Source: JACKFE01 sp050248735 (GTDB lineage: Bacteria > Nitrospirota > Nitrospiria > Nitrospirales > UBA8639). Taken from it: a DNA stretch of 64,000 nucleotides. Location of the stretch: positions 44,543 to 108,542 of the forward strand of contig JBFWRU010000012.1 of assembly GCA_050248735.1 (NCBI GenBank). The letters run 5' to 3'. The notes below the pieces were generated by a model. The model searched no databases. It saw nothing but the letters and a program-made list of their open reading frames with translations, and was not told the origin of the DNA. Shown in pieces: positions 45,031-53,342 of the stretch. The position numbers and the translations under genes are program-made. Every line of letters begins with the position of its first letter. Within the stretch, counting starts at the first letter, position 1.

Positions 45031-45412
45031 GAGATCCTCCTTCGGTTATTGTGTGATTAAGAATTCCTCCGGTCACTGAAGATCCTCATGTGGAAGAAAG
45101 GTTTCAATGACCTACTCCGCAATCTTCAGACCAGAGCGCACTTGGTAGGGGGAGTCTGTGGAAAAGCCATGATTAATATGGCGTTTTCCCTGATTGCCCG
45201 CTTTGAGCTCTGAGCAACAATCATGGGAATATGAGCAATGACGTAAATTTTACAAATTGCCTGTGAATTTTTTACAGATCGATAATTATCAAGGATCAGG
45301 AGGGATGTCTCTCGTCGAATGAAAAAAATTGGAAAATCAAAGGAAGAAGTGGGAAGCGACTAACCGGAAGGAAGATCGGATGTAAGAAAAATCGGGATTC
45401 AACCCTGATTAT
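45031..45412. other. Intergenic region with candidate operator
   Basis: No gene recognised. It carries the motif copy at 45243 and, seven bases after it, a near-palindrome CTGTGAA-TTT-TTTACAG (45261-45277). Confidence 0.45.
45243..45255 (+). promoter_or_regulatory. GTAAR-N2-YTACA motif, copy 5
   Basis: Reads GTAAATTTTACAA. It shares length and pattern with the four copies in 38138-38539, far away, and lies upstream of the 45030 gene. Confidence 0.4.
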
Positions 45413-45784
45413 CTATTCGTCAAGTGCCTCCATCAAAGATTTGAGGTGAGCAGGCCGGATAGGCTTTTCCAAACATCCGGCCAAATTGAATTTTTGAGCT
45501 CGGGATTGAATCCCTTTTTCACCGCTGACCACAATAATGTCAATGTTTGGATTAAACGATCGAAAGATACGGATTAAATCCCATCCGTTGATTTCCACGT
45601 TCAAGACGGGAGGAAGATTGATATCTACTACGGCCACTTCGAAAACTTTTTCCTTAATTTTCTGGATGGCCTGCAACCCGTCCTTGGAGGTGTCGGCATT
45701 ATAGCCATACATGCCGAGCATGGCCTTGAGGCCTTCACGGCTATTCATATCGTCTTCGACGATTAACACATTTTTTTTAGTCAT
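45413..45784 (-). CDS. Stand-alone response regulator receiver
   Basis: A 123-residue receiver-only protein: VEDDMNS acidic pair, the acceptor Asp in VVDINLPP, Ser in VVSGEK, and Lys in LEKPIRP. The insertion VLNVEINGWDL after the acceptor is longer than usual. It lies downstream of the kinase/lipoprotein operon (next gene ends at 45906) and could be its phosphorylation target. Confidence 0.9.
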   Translation of the reverse strand: MTKKNVLIVEDDMNSREGLKAMLGMYGYNADTSKDGLQAIQKIKEKVFEVAVVDINLPPVLNVEINGWDLIRIFRSFNPNIDIIVVSGEKGIQSRAQKFNLAGCLEKPIRPAHLKSLMEALDE

Positions 45785-45870
45785 GAGACACCGTTTTATG
45801 AGATCTCATCCTCAACTACGTAAGCTCTCTACTGATTTTGGCCATTGTCTCTCACCATCTATTTGACGCA

Positions 45871-45889
45871 CATTTATTCACAATAAATG
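45871..45889. repeat. Inverted repeat
   Basis: CATTTATT-CAC-AATAAATG has perfect 8-bp arms. It lies between the lipoprotein gene and the receiver gene, both on the minus strand, and could be an operator or weak terminator. Confidence 0.4.
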
Positions 45890-45905
45890 CCAGGGCCATT
45901 CCTGT

Positions 45906-46562
45906 CTATTGTTTTACTGAATTATTGACAATTTCTTTGACCAATGTATGGGCTTTTTCGGCTAAATTCATCGCCATCGGCAGGTCATCCTGAGAAAAGG
46001 CCTCACGGGATTTTTCCAAAAAACTATTGATTGAAATATAAGTGTCGTGCTGTTCTTTGGTTAGTTGACTCTCATTAATCGTGCGAATCAAATTTTGCGT
46101 TTCTTCCATTTTGGATTTGTAAGTCACAATCATCTGACCGTTATCTTTATTCGGAATTTCAGGAACAAGGATGGCTGGTTTCTGCTCTTGAATAGCTGGA
46201 ATTTGCGGTTGGGGTTGGTCGGAGCCGGCTGAACCTTTGTTTTTATTCAGGAGTGGCTCGGCAGGTGTGGCAGCATTCTCAGGTATGGATTTTGTGGGAG
46301 ATGAATCCATAGAAATATAAATGATTGATGGCTGAACCCCTCTGGGCATAGGCTTAAGGAGATCAGGATGCCAATGATTCTTTCCTGGTAAAGCCTGCTC
46401 AAACGAGCATCCGCACAATAATAGGGTCATACCCAAAAGCACAGGCAGGTTAAAACAGGAAAGCTTGGCACTTTGAGCAGGGGATAACTCAAAAGTTGGA
46501 TCACAACTTTTTGGGCAACCGGACAATAAAGGTGGTGCCTTTCCCCACTTCTGACTGAACAT
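45906..46562 (-). CDS. Lipoprotein linked to the NtrB/NtrC-type pair
   Basis: Up to 218 residues, with the lipobox LLLCGC after a hydrophobic stretch (FNLPVLLGMTLLLCGC). The first part of the frame overlaps the end of the kinase gene by about 60 bases, and the true start is unclear. The mature part has a Pro-rich linker and a helical C-terminus (KMEETQNLIRTINESQLTKEQHDTY…). The overlap indicates translational coupling with the kinase. It may be a periplasmic accessory of the sensor. Confidence 0.65.
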   Translation of the reverse strand: MFSQKWGKAPPLLSGCPKSCDPTFELSPAQSAKLSCFNLPVLLGMTLLLCGCSFEQALPGKNHWHPDLLKPMPRGVQPSIIYISMDSSPTKSIPENAATPAEPLLNKNKGSAGSDQPQPQIPAIQEQKPAILVPEIPNKDNGQMIVTYKSKMEETQNLIRTINESQLTKEQHDTYISINSFLEKSREAFSQDDLPMAMNLAEKAHTLVKEIVNNSVKQ

Positions 46563-48312
46563 CGATCACTCCTTCATGCAATTGAACAAAACGATAGGCT
46601 AAGGGAAGCCCCAGGCCACTTCCGTGGTGTTTGGTAGTGTAATACAATTGAAAGATTTTTTCGCGTTCTTTTGGAGGAATTCCCCGTCCCTGATCGCTTA
46701 TGGAGATCCGGATTTCATTGTCCTGCTGTGTCGATGTGGCAATTCGAATGTCACCGCCCTGATCCATGGCTTGGCACGCATTCAGAATAATATTGAGAAA
46801 GACCTGGCTCAAAAGGTCCGGGTCTGCAGGAATAGCGGGCAGGTTGGGGGCACAATCAAGAATTATGTTGATTCCCTTGCTCCCCCATTCTGCTTCCAAA
46901 AGACTTACCTCTCTCATGATCAATTGATTGACATTCACGGAAGAGATTTCCAGTTCTTGCGGACGCATGAATTTTAAAAATCCGACTACAACGCGGTCCA
47001 GTCGGCGCACTTCCCCTTCCAAGACTTGTAAACTTTGTTGAAGCTCCCCATTTAAACTCTTTGTCTCTTCTTTTAATATTTCGAGATGAATGACCATTGA
47101 ATTTAGCGGGTTTTTGACTTCGTGAGCGAGCCCTGAGGTTAATTGCCCTATTGTCGTCAGTTGAGCAGCATAGCGAACCAGCGATTGCAGCGTTTTCATG
47201 GCTTCCACATCTCGACATAAAATCATGGCTCCCTGAAAATGTGAAAAGTTTCCCAGGTATATCACGGAGATATAAAATGACGCTTTTTCTCCTTTTCTGG
47301 GCAGAACGCAGGGTATGGCCTGACAATCCTTCTTTTCCAATAGTACTTGGTTCACCAAATTAATCAATGAAGTAAATGATGACCCTAATTCTTCCAATCG
47401 CTGGCCCTGTATGGGAGAAACCGAAAAATCCACCATCATTTCCATGGCGTGATTGAAAAATAGGACCTTTCCTTGCGCATCGACCAGAACCACCCCATCC
47501 TCTAAATGTTCGATGACGCCTTCAAGGTGCGATTCTTCGCTTAGTGATTTCAACCGATCGGACTTCAGTTTTTGCCCCAGCAATTGCAATTGGGCCGCCA
47601 GTTCCCGAAATTCGTCTGTCCGGCTCAAATCGGTTAACACCTCAAAGTGTCCCTGGCGCAACTGCTCCATTTGATAAGCCAAGGCATGGATAGGTCGTAA
47701 GGTCAAAGCGGCTAATCCCATGGTTAATAACCAGGCGATGGGTAAAGCGATCAGACCGAATAAAATACTGGTTTTCAATGATGAGGTCATTCGTTCACGA
47801 AGGAGACTGGTATGAATACCGACAATCACTTCCCCAATGGAAACATTTTCCCAGGCCATGGGTATCGTGCTGTCAAAAATGGTTCCTTCTTGATACAAGA
47901 CCTTAAAACGGTCAATCGGTCCAAGAGAAAGGAGATCCTCTAGCTTGGGCCTATTGGGATGTTGTCGTTCGGTTTTGGTCCCTTCGGAATGGAGAACTGT
48001 TTTTCCTTGCGTATCAACAATTAAGGCATAGAGAAGATGGGGAGAGTACCCGACACTCGCTTCAAGAAATTTCCTTAATTCCTGGTTGGTTGCCAGCAGG
48101 GAAATAGGGTGGATATTGGAGGACTGTGCATTGAGTACCACCCGCTTGCAATGTTCAAAAATTTGTCGCTTGATGAGGGAAACTTGGTCGGAGGTTTCCT
48201 GAACAATCACATGGCTTAATTGCGAAAGATTCAGAAAGGTACTTCCAATGACGACAACAAGAGTAATGACCGTAACCCCTAAGGCTTCTTTCCCCTTAAC
48301 GTTCAATTGCAT
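46501..48312 (-). CDS. NtrB-type sensor histidine kinase
   Basis: About 603 residues from the ATG 48310-48312, whose start overlaps the end of the regulator gene. Order: TM helix (about 10-32), periplasmic sensor (35-190) with DTQGKTVLHSEG, TM helix 2 (TSILFGLIALPIAWLLTMGLAAL), HAMP, a PAS domain (LEGVIEHLEDGVVLVDAQGKVLFFN), HisKA with the phospho-His in GLAHEVKNPLNSM, and HATPase with DQGRGIPPKEREKIF and HGSGLGLPLAYR. It should phosphorylate the NtrC-type regulator encoded upstream. The sensed signal is unknown; the periplasmic domain may work with the lipoprotein that follows. Confidence 0.93.
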   Translation of the reverse strand: MQLNVKGKEALGVTVITLVVVIGSTFLNLSQLSHVIVQETSDQVSLIKRQIFEHCKRVVLNAQSSNIHPISLLATNQELRKFLEASVGYSPHLLYALIVDTQGKTVLHSEGTKTERQHPNRPKLEDLLSLGPIDRFKVLYQEGTIFDSTIPMAWENVSIGEVIVGIHTSLLRERMTSSLKTSILFGLIALPIAWLLTMGLAALTLRPIHALAYQMEQLRQGHFEVLTDLSRTDEFRELAAQLQLLGQKLKSDRLKSLSEESHLEGVIEHLEDGVVLVDAQGKVLFFNHAMEMMVDFSVSPIQGQRLEELGSSFTSLINLVNQVLLEKKDCQAIPCVLPRKGEKASFYISVIYLGNFSHFQGAMILCRDVEAMKTLQSLVRYAAQLTTIGQLTSGLAHEVKNPLNSMVIHLEILKEETKSLNGELQQSLQVLEGEVRRLDRVVVGFLKFMRPQELEISSVNVNQLIMREVSLLEAEWGSKGINIILDCAPNLPAIPADPDLLSQVFLNIILNACQAMDQGGDIRIATSTQQDNEIRISISDQGRGIPPKEREKIFQLYYTTKHHGSGLGLPLAYRFVQLHEGVIDVQSEVGKGTTFIVRLPKKL

Positions 48313-49675
48313 TATGCAATCCGTACCGATGAAGTTTGTTGTGAAGGGTCTTAAGACTGACCCCCAGAATGTCCGCTGCACGGGTCTTATTATTCTGACT
48401 GAATTTCAGTGTCTGAACGATGAGTAGGCGTTCGGCCTCCTCAATAGAGGAGCCAAGAGGAACCTGAACCGTTTCTCCCTGCCGGTCGGAATTGGTCAGA
48501 ACGGTTCTATTGGCGAACTCAGGGAGATGGGCAGTCGTCATCACCTCGGACGTACATGTCATCACGGCTCGTTCAATGGCATTTCTCAATTCCCGAACAT
48601 TGCCCGGCCATGCGTGATTCATTAAACATTGTAATGCCTCGTCGTCTATGGATTGCACCCTTCTCATATAGTTGGCATTAAACTCTTCGATAAATGCCTT
48701 CACCAACAGGGGAATGTCATCTTTTCTTTCTCTGAGGGGAGGAAGATGTATGGAGCAAACATTTAACCGATAATATAAATCTTCTCGTAGTAATCCATCT
48801 TGGATGGCTTTCAGCGGATCTTTATTTGTGGCGGCCACAACTCGGACGTCCACCTGTGTCGGAGCAGTTCCTCCTATTCGTTTGACGGATGAATCCTGAA
48901 GAATTCGTAGGAATTTGGCTTGAATGGAAGGGCTCATTTCCGCCACTTCATCCAGAAACAGGGTGCCTCCATGTGCCAGCTCGAAGCATCCGGGTTTTCG
49001 TTCCAATGCGCCGGTAAAGGCCCCCTTTTCATGTCCAAAAATTTCGCTCTCCAGAAGCGTTTCAGGAATGGCTGAACAATTCACCGGAATAAAGGGGCCA
49101 TTGTTTCTATCCGACAAATCATGGAGGCTTTGGGCGACTAATTCTTTGCCTGTGCCGCTCTCTCCGAGGATTAAGACCCTCGCCGGTGTGGGAGAGGCCA
49201 ACTCCACAAGACTGTAAATTTCCTGCATCGGTTTACTCTTGCCAACCAATTTACCGAGGCCCCACAACCCTTTGAGTCGTTTACGCAATAGGACCATTTC
49301 TCGATGAGTTTTGCCTTTTTCCACTGCCTTCTCAACCATGATTCGAAGCCTGGCCATATCCAGGGGCTTGGTTAAATAATCATATGCCCCCTGTTTAATG
49401 GCTGAAACTGCCGTTTCAATGGTCCCATGCCCGGTGAGAACGATGACGGGGCTAAAGATTAACTCTTTTTGAAGTAGGTGAATGAGTTCGAGCCCGTTAA
49501 CCCCGGGCATGATCAAATCAGTAATGACCACATCAGGATGAAAGTCTGAAATTTTGCTGAGAGCCTCCGGTCCGTCTCCGGCCTGTTCCACTTTATAACC
49601 CCATTTTGTCAAAAGGGTGGTCAATCCCTGGCGGGAGGGCTCTTCATCATCAACAACCAAAATATTTTGTGTCAT
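48296..49675 (-). CDS. NtrC-type sigma-54 response regulator
   Basis: A 459-residue protein with a receiver (VVDDEEPSRQ, acceptor Asp in ITDLIMPGV, Lys in LTKPLD), an AAA+ domain (GESGTGKE, GAFTGA, LFLDEVAE) and a Fis-like C-terminal HTH (NNKTRAADILGVSLKTLHNKLHRYGL). When phosphorylated it should activate sigma-54 promoters. It is the first gene of an operon with the kinase and lipoprotein. A 17-bp inverted repeat lies 45 bases upstream. Target genes cannot be identified here. Confidence 0.94.
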   Translation of the reverse strand: MTQNILVVDDEEPSRQGLTTLLTKWGYKVEQAGDGPEALSKISDFHPDVVITDLIMPGVNGLELIHLLQKELIFSPVIVLTGHGTIETAVSAIKQGAYDYLTKPLDMARLRIMVEKAVEKGKTHREMVLLRKRLKGLWGLGKLVGKSKPMQEIYSLVELASPTPARVLILGESGTGKELVAQSLHDLSDRNNGPFIPVNCSAIPETLLESEIFGHEKGAFTGALERKPGCFELAHGGTLFLDEVAEMSPSIQAKFLRILQDSSVKRIGGTAPTQVDVRVVAATNKDPLKAIQDGLLREDLYYRLNVCSIHLPPLRERKDDIPLLVKAFIEEFNANYMRRVQSIDDEALQCLMNHAWPGNVRELRNAIERAVMTCTSEVMTTAHLPEFANRTVLTNSDRQGETVQVPLGSSIEEAERLLIVQTLKFSQNNKTRAADILGVSLKTLHNKLHRYGLHNAIER

Positions 49676-50057
49676 AAATTGTCTTGCCTTACTATCTGGT
49701 CTGAGGAATCTTCCCTTTGTGAATCAACGTGATTCAATGTTCTTAACGGAAGCCTGTACTCAGAGTTTTTCGGATTATACTCCTTGCCGAACACCTTGTT
49801 CATTAATAAAAACATTGAGGGAAAGGATGTCATGATGATCCTGGTTCCAAGCAATCCTGTGGCTGGGGAACGGTATTTCTTGAATATCCGACTTTTAATC
49901 TTCTTTTCAACGCGACCGTGGAATTATGAGGGGAATCGTCAAACAAAAATCGAAATGCAGGGTTAGAAAAATGTTTTCCATACCTGGGCTATCGCGAAAA
50001 GAGTCAGTTGCCTGGAATTGAAGACAGATTGAGGCTGAGAGAGTCATTTCCCCAATG
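49676..50057. other. Intergenic region with operator candidate
   Basis: No gene is supported. It holds the inverted repeat at 49720-49736 and ends at the left end of the insertion sequence. Short frames here have no family content. Confidence 0.4.
49720..49736. promoter_or_regulatory. 17-bp inverted repeat upstream of the NtrC-type gene
   Basis: TGAATCA-ACG-TGATTCA is a perfect 7-3-7 inverted repeat. Its place before a regulator gene suggests an autoregulatory site. Confidence 0.5.
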
Positions 50058-50126
50058 TGACCTGCCCCCTTCAAACTACGCCAGGTTCCGAGCTAAGATT
50101 TCCGGGCTTTGGCGAAAGGAGAAGGT

Positions 50127-50405
50127 ATGGGGCGCAAACGCTTTACCCCTGAAGACATTATTGGGCATTTACGGACCGTTGAGATCGAGTCGGGTAAAGG
50201 AGGCTCGGTCCAGGACGCCTGTCGCAAGCTGGGCATCTGCGAACAAACCTCCTACCGCTGGAAACGGGAATACGGGGGCTTACGGGTGGACCAAGCGAAA
50301 CGCCTGAAAAGCTTGGAACAGGAGAATACCCGCTTGAAGAAATTGGTGGCCGACTTATCCCTCGATAAAGCCATCTTGCAGGAGGTGGCGGAGGGAAACT
50401 TTTAA
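50127..50405 (+). CDS. IS3-family transposase OrfA
   Basis: A 92-residue protein (ATG 50127, with AAGGAGAAGG upstream; a TTG at 50109 is an alternative). It has a HTH (VQDACRKLGICEQTSYRWKREYGGL) and a leucine-zipper-like helix ending LSLDKAILQEVAEGNF, which is the IS407-type OrfA layout. It binds the IS ends and joins OrfB by frameshift. Confidence 0.93.
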   Translation: MGRKRFTPEDIIGHLRTVEIESGKGGSVQDACRKLGICEQTSYRWKREYGGLRVDQAKRLKSLEQENTRLKKLVADLSLDKAILQEVAEGNF

Positions 50406-50428
50406 GCCCAGCCCGACGCCGGGAAGCG

Positions 50429-51244
50429 GTGGTCCAGGTGCAACGGACGTTGGCGGTCTCGGAACGCCGAGCGTGTGGGGTGCTCAAGCATTGTCGGGCG
50501 ACTCAGCGGTATGTGCCCCAGCAGACGGACGATGAGGAACCGCTGCGCACGCGGACCACGGAGTTGGCGCGAGCCTACGGGCGGTATGGGTATCGTCGCA
50601 TTACCGCGCTCTTACGGCGAGAAGGCTGGGCGGTGAATCATAAACGAGTCGAGCGGATTTGGCGGCAAGAAGGCTTGAAGGTGCCCCAGAAACAACCCCA
50701 ACGGGCGCGGCTGTGGTTAGCCGATAGCTCCTGTATCCGGAAACAGCCCGAATACCGGCACCATGTCTGGTCGTATGACTTTGTGATGGAACGGACCAAG
50801 GATGGCCGCCCCCTCAAGCTGTTGGTGGTGGTCGATGAGTACAGCCGGGAATGTTTGGCCATTGCGGTTCGGCGACGGCTGACCTCCCAGGGCGTCCAAG
50901 AAACCTTGGGAGCCTTGTTTCTCCAGCATGGGTGTCCCAAGTATATTCGCAGCGATAACGGGCCAGAATTTATCGCCCAGGCTTTGCGCCAATGGTATCA
51001 ACAGTTGGAGGTCGCGCCGCTCTTCATTGAGCCGGGTAGTCCCTGGGAGAATGGGTATGTGGAATCCTTCAACGGGAAATTACGGGATGAATTACTGAAT
51101 GGCGAAATCTTTTATACGTTGCAAGAAGCGCAAATCATCATTGAACGCTGGCGGCGACAGTACAATACGCACCGCCCGCATAGTGCACTGGGGTATCGGC
51201 CACCGGCCCCAGAGCCCCGCACCCTAACCGAACTGGTGGCATAA
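50429..51244 (+). CDS. IS3-family transposase OrfB (DDE)
   Basis: A 271-residue DDE transposase, in the -1 frame relative to orfA; the frame is open back to about 50399, so a frameshift near AACTTTTAAG would give a fused OrfAB, as usual in IS3. Visible are ERRACGVLKHCRATQRY, WSYDFV (first Asp), RSDNGPEFIAQAL (second Asp) and PWENGYVESFNGKLRDELLNGE (Glu). The GTG at 50429 is only a nominal start. Confidence 0.92.
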   Translation: MVQVQRTLAVSERRACGVLKHCRATQRYVPQQTDDEEPLRTRTTELARAYGRYGYRRITALLRREGWAVNHKRVERIWRQEGLKVPQKQPQRARLWLADSSCIRKQPEYRHHVWSYDFVMERTKDGRPLKLLVVVDEYSRECLAIAVRRRLTSQGVQETLGALFLQHGCPKYIRSDNGPEFIAQALRQWYQQLEVAPLFIEPGSPWENGYVESFNGKLRDELLNGEIFYTLQEAQIIIERWRRQYNTHRPHSALGYRPPAPEPRTLTELVA

Positions 51245-51261
51245 CCATTGGGGGTTGGTCA

Positions 51262-51703
51262 TTACCTTATGTGGCTGTGTAGAAGACGTTTTTTGAAGTA
51301 TCCGAGAGAAATGTTTTCCATGGAGGTATGCCGGGCCGTTTCACCAGTGGAATGATAATAGTGCCCTGCTTGTATCCTAACGAAGTTCGGCTTTAACAAT
51401 GCCGGTTGACTTTCCCAAGGGAGAAATTATCTGTTCACTCAATTTCATAAGCCTTTCTGATACATGAAAAACCACTCATGTGTTGTCAGCCATGCATGAT
51501 TTGAATTGCCTGGACCGTGAGGGAAAAAATGATGGTATGCACCATCTTGGGAATCTCAAGATGGTTTTGGGGTCAATTTCTGCACGCAGAGATAATTGGG
51601 GTTCGGCCATCCCGCTGAACTGGAATGAGGAAAAGGTATGAAGTGCAGGACTGTTCAGCGTGTCAGGGATGAATGATGGGTTGAATCAGATAACCTGAGC
51701 AAG
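51262..51703. other. Intergenic region between the IS and GT4 gene
   Basis: No gene is recognised. A short frame near 51493-51638 encodes 48 residues with no motif. The 13-mer AAATGTTTTCCAT at 51309-51321 also occurs at 49969-49981, left of the IS. Confidence 0.35.
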
Positions 51704-52756
51704 ATGGGAATGCGAATAGCACAAGTCGCTCCTTTATATGAAAGTGTGCCGCCCAAACTGTATGGAGGTACGGAACGGATCGTATCGTATTTGACTGATG
51801 AACTTGTACGACAAGGGCATCAGGTAACTTTGTTTGCTAGTGGAGATTCTGTCACCAATGCCCGTTTGGTTTCTCCTTGCCATAGGGCCCTCCGGCTTGA
51901 TCGACAATGTATTGATCCTCTGGCCCATCATATAACGATGCTGGAACTGGTTCGCCAGGAATCTCATCAATTCGATATTATTCATTTTCACATCGACTAC
52001 CTACATTTTCTCCTGTTTCATCAAATTAAACAAAAAACGTTGACCACCCTGCATGGCCGATTAGATATTCCTGATCTGGTGCCGTTGTATAAACAATTCT
52101 CTGATATGCCACTGACTTCTATTTCCTTTTCTCAACGAGAACCCCTGCCATGGTTGCATTGGGTTGGGAATGTCTATCATGGGATACCCGCAGGTCATTA
52201 TACCTTCCGGGAGGAACCAGGTGAGTACTTGGCTTTTATAGGAAGAATCTCTCCTGAAAAAAGAGTGGATCGGGCGATTGCGATCGCCCAAGAAGTTGAA
52301 GCGCCCATTCGCATCGCTGCCAAAGTCGATAAGGTTGACCATGCCTACTTTGAGGCAACGATTAAACCTCTTCTGAGGCATCCTCTGGTGGATTATATCG
52401 GAGAAATTGGGGAGGGAGAAAAAGATAAGTTTTTAGGAAAGGCCAAAGCCCTTTTGTTTCCCATTGATTGGCCGGAACCATTTGGGCTGGTGATGATTGA
52501 GGCTCTAGCGTGCGGCACTCCTGTCATTGCCTACCATCGGGGATCTGTTCCCGAGGTGTTAGAACAGGGTGTGGTCGGGTTTATCGTTCAAGACTTTAAC
52601 GAGGCGGTGAATGCAGTCCAAAAAATCGGAGATCTCAAGAGAGCGGCATGCCGGAAATTTTTTGAAGAACGGTTTACGGCAGAAAACATGACTAAAGAGT
52701 ATGTGTCCCTCTATTCCTCACTCTTGCACTTAGGCCCCCATTTAGAGGCAGCTTAA
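51704..52756 (+). CDS. GT4-family glycosyltransferase (second copy)
   Basis: A 350-residue GT-B enzyme, clearly paralogous to the gene at 38714: VPPKLYGGTERIVSYLTDEL, AFIGRISPEKRVDRAIAIAQ and the donor-site motif PFGLVMIEALACGTPVIAYHRGSVPEVL. The start may be ATG 51704 or 51710 (MRIAQ, matching the other copy). A glycogen-debranching-type enzyme follows, suggesting a role in synthesis or use of storage glucan or a related sugar. Confidence 0.9.
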   Translation: MGMRIAQVAPLYESVPPKLYGGTERIVSYLTDELVRQGHQVTLFASGDSVTNARLVSPCHRALRLDRQCIDPLAHHITMLELVRQESHQFDIIHFHIDYLHFLLFHQIKQKTLTTLHGRLDIPDLVPLYKQFSDMPLTSISFSQREPLPWLHWVGNVYHGIPAGHYTFREEPGEYLAFIGRISPEKRVDRAIAIAQEVEAPIRIAAKVDKVDHAYFEATIKPLLRHPLVDYIGEIGEGEKDKFLGKAKALLFPIDWPEPFGLVMIEALACGTPVIAYHRGSVPEVLEQGVVGFIVQDFNEAVNAVQKIGDLKRAACRKFFEERFTAENMTKEYVSLYSSLLHLGPHLEAA

Positions 52757-53342
52757 ATGATGCGATGTCAGAGCCTGGAGAATGGCGGAAAATGATTTCT
52801 CAACTTCCTCTGCATGGGATGAAAGTAATCCGGGCGCTTCCATACTCCGTCCGCTGATGCCAGAAAAATTTTTTCAACCGAAGCCAGCGTCGATGATATC
52901 CAATCTGTCATTGTATTTCTGGATTACACATCCGGAAGCTTTCTGGAGCGGGGAGCAATGAAAAACACCAATGGCCTCATTCGCCAGACTTTCCGAATCT
53001 TGGTAATTTCGAAATCATGACCAAAGAGCGATGGCCACCTCATGGATCAAACCAACATCTCTCTGGGAAATGCCCTGATATGTCAACGCTCAATTAGGTC
53101 TGGTGTGGTATTACCCCATCCCTTGCGCTTAACAAGCCAAATTTGCAGGGCTCCCTTTTCTTGTACCCACCATACTTATTAAGGGATGCCCCGCCGTCGG
53201 TTTGCGCGAAATTCTGAATCTAACTCTTTCATGCATGGCTATGTCCTGACATTCGACATTGTGTGCCCTCGGCTTTGAACCGTTCGAGGTGTTCCAATAC
53301 AATGATGGATATATTTTCTGTTCCCCTATCAAAGGAGAGCCC
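52757..53342. other. Intergenic region before the debranching enzyme
   Basis: About 585 bases with no gene recognised on either strand. Frames are broken by many stops and no repeat or terminator stands out. Confidence 0.4.

Larger units (their letters stand above)
50058..51261 (+). mobile_element. IS3-family insertion sequence (IS407 group)
   Basis: About 1204 bp. The left end begins TGACCTGCCCCCTTC and the right end, read inward, begins TGACCAACCCCCAAT, so the terminal repeats match in most of the first 12 bases. It carries overlapping-frame orfA and orfB. The four flanking bases are AATG on the left and TTAC on the right, so no target-site duplication is visible. The transposase genes look intact. 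Confidence 0.85.
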
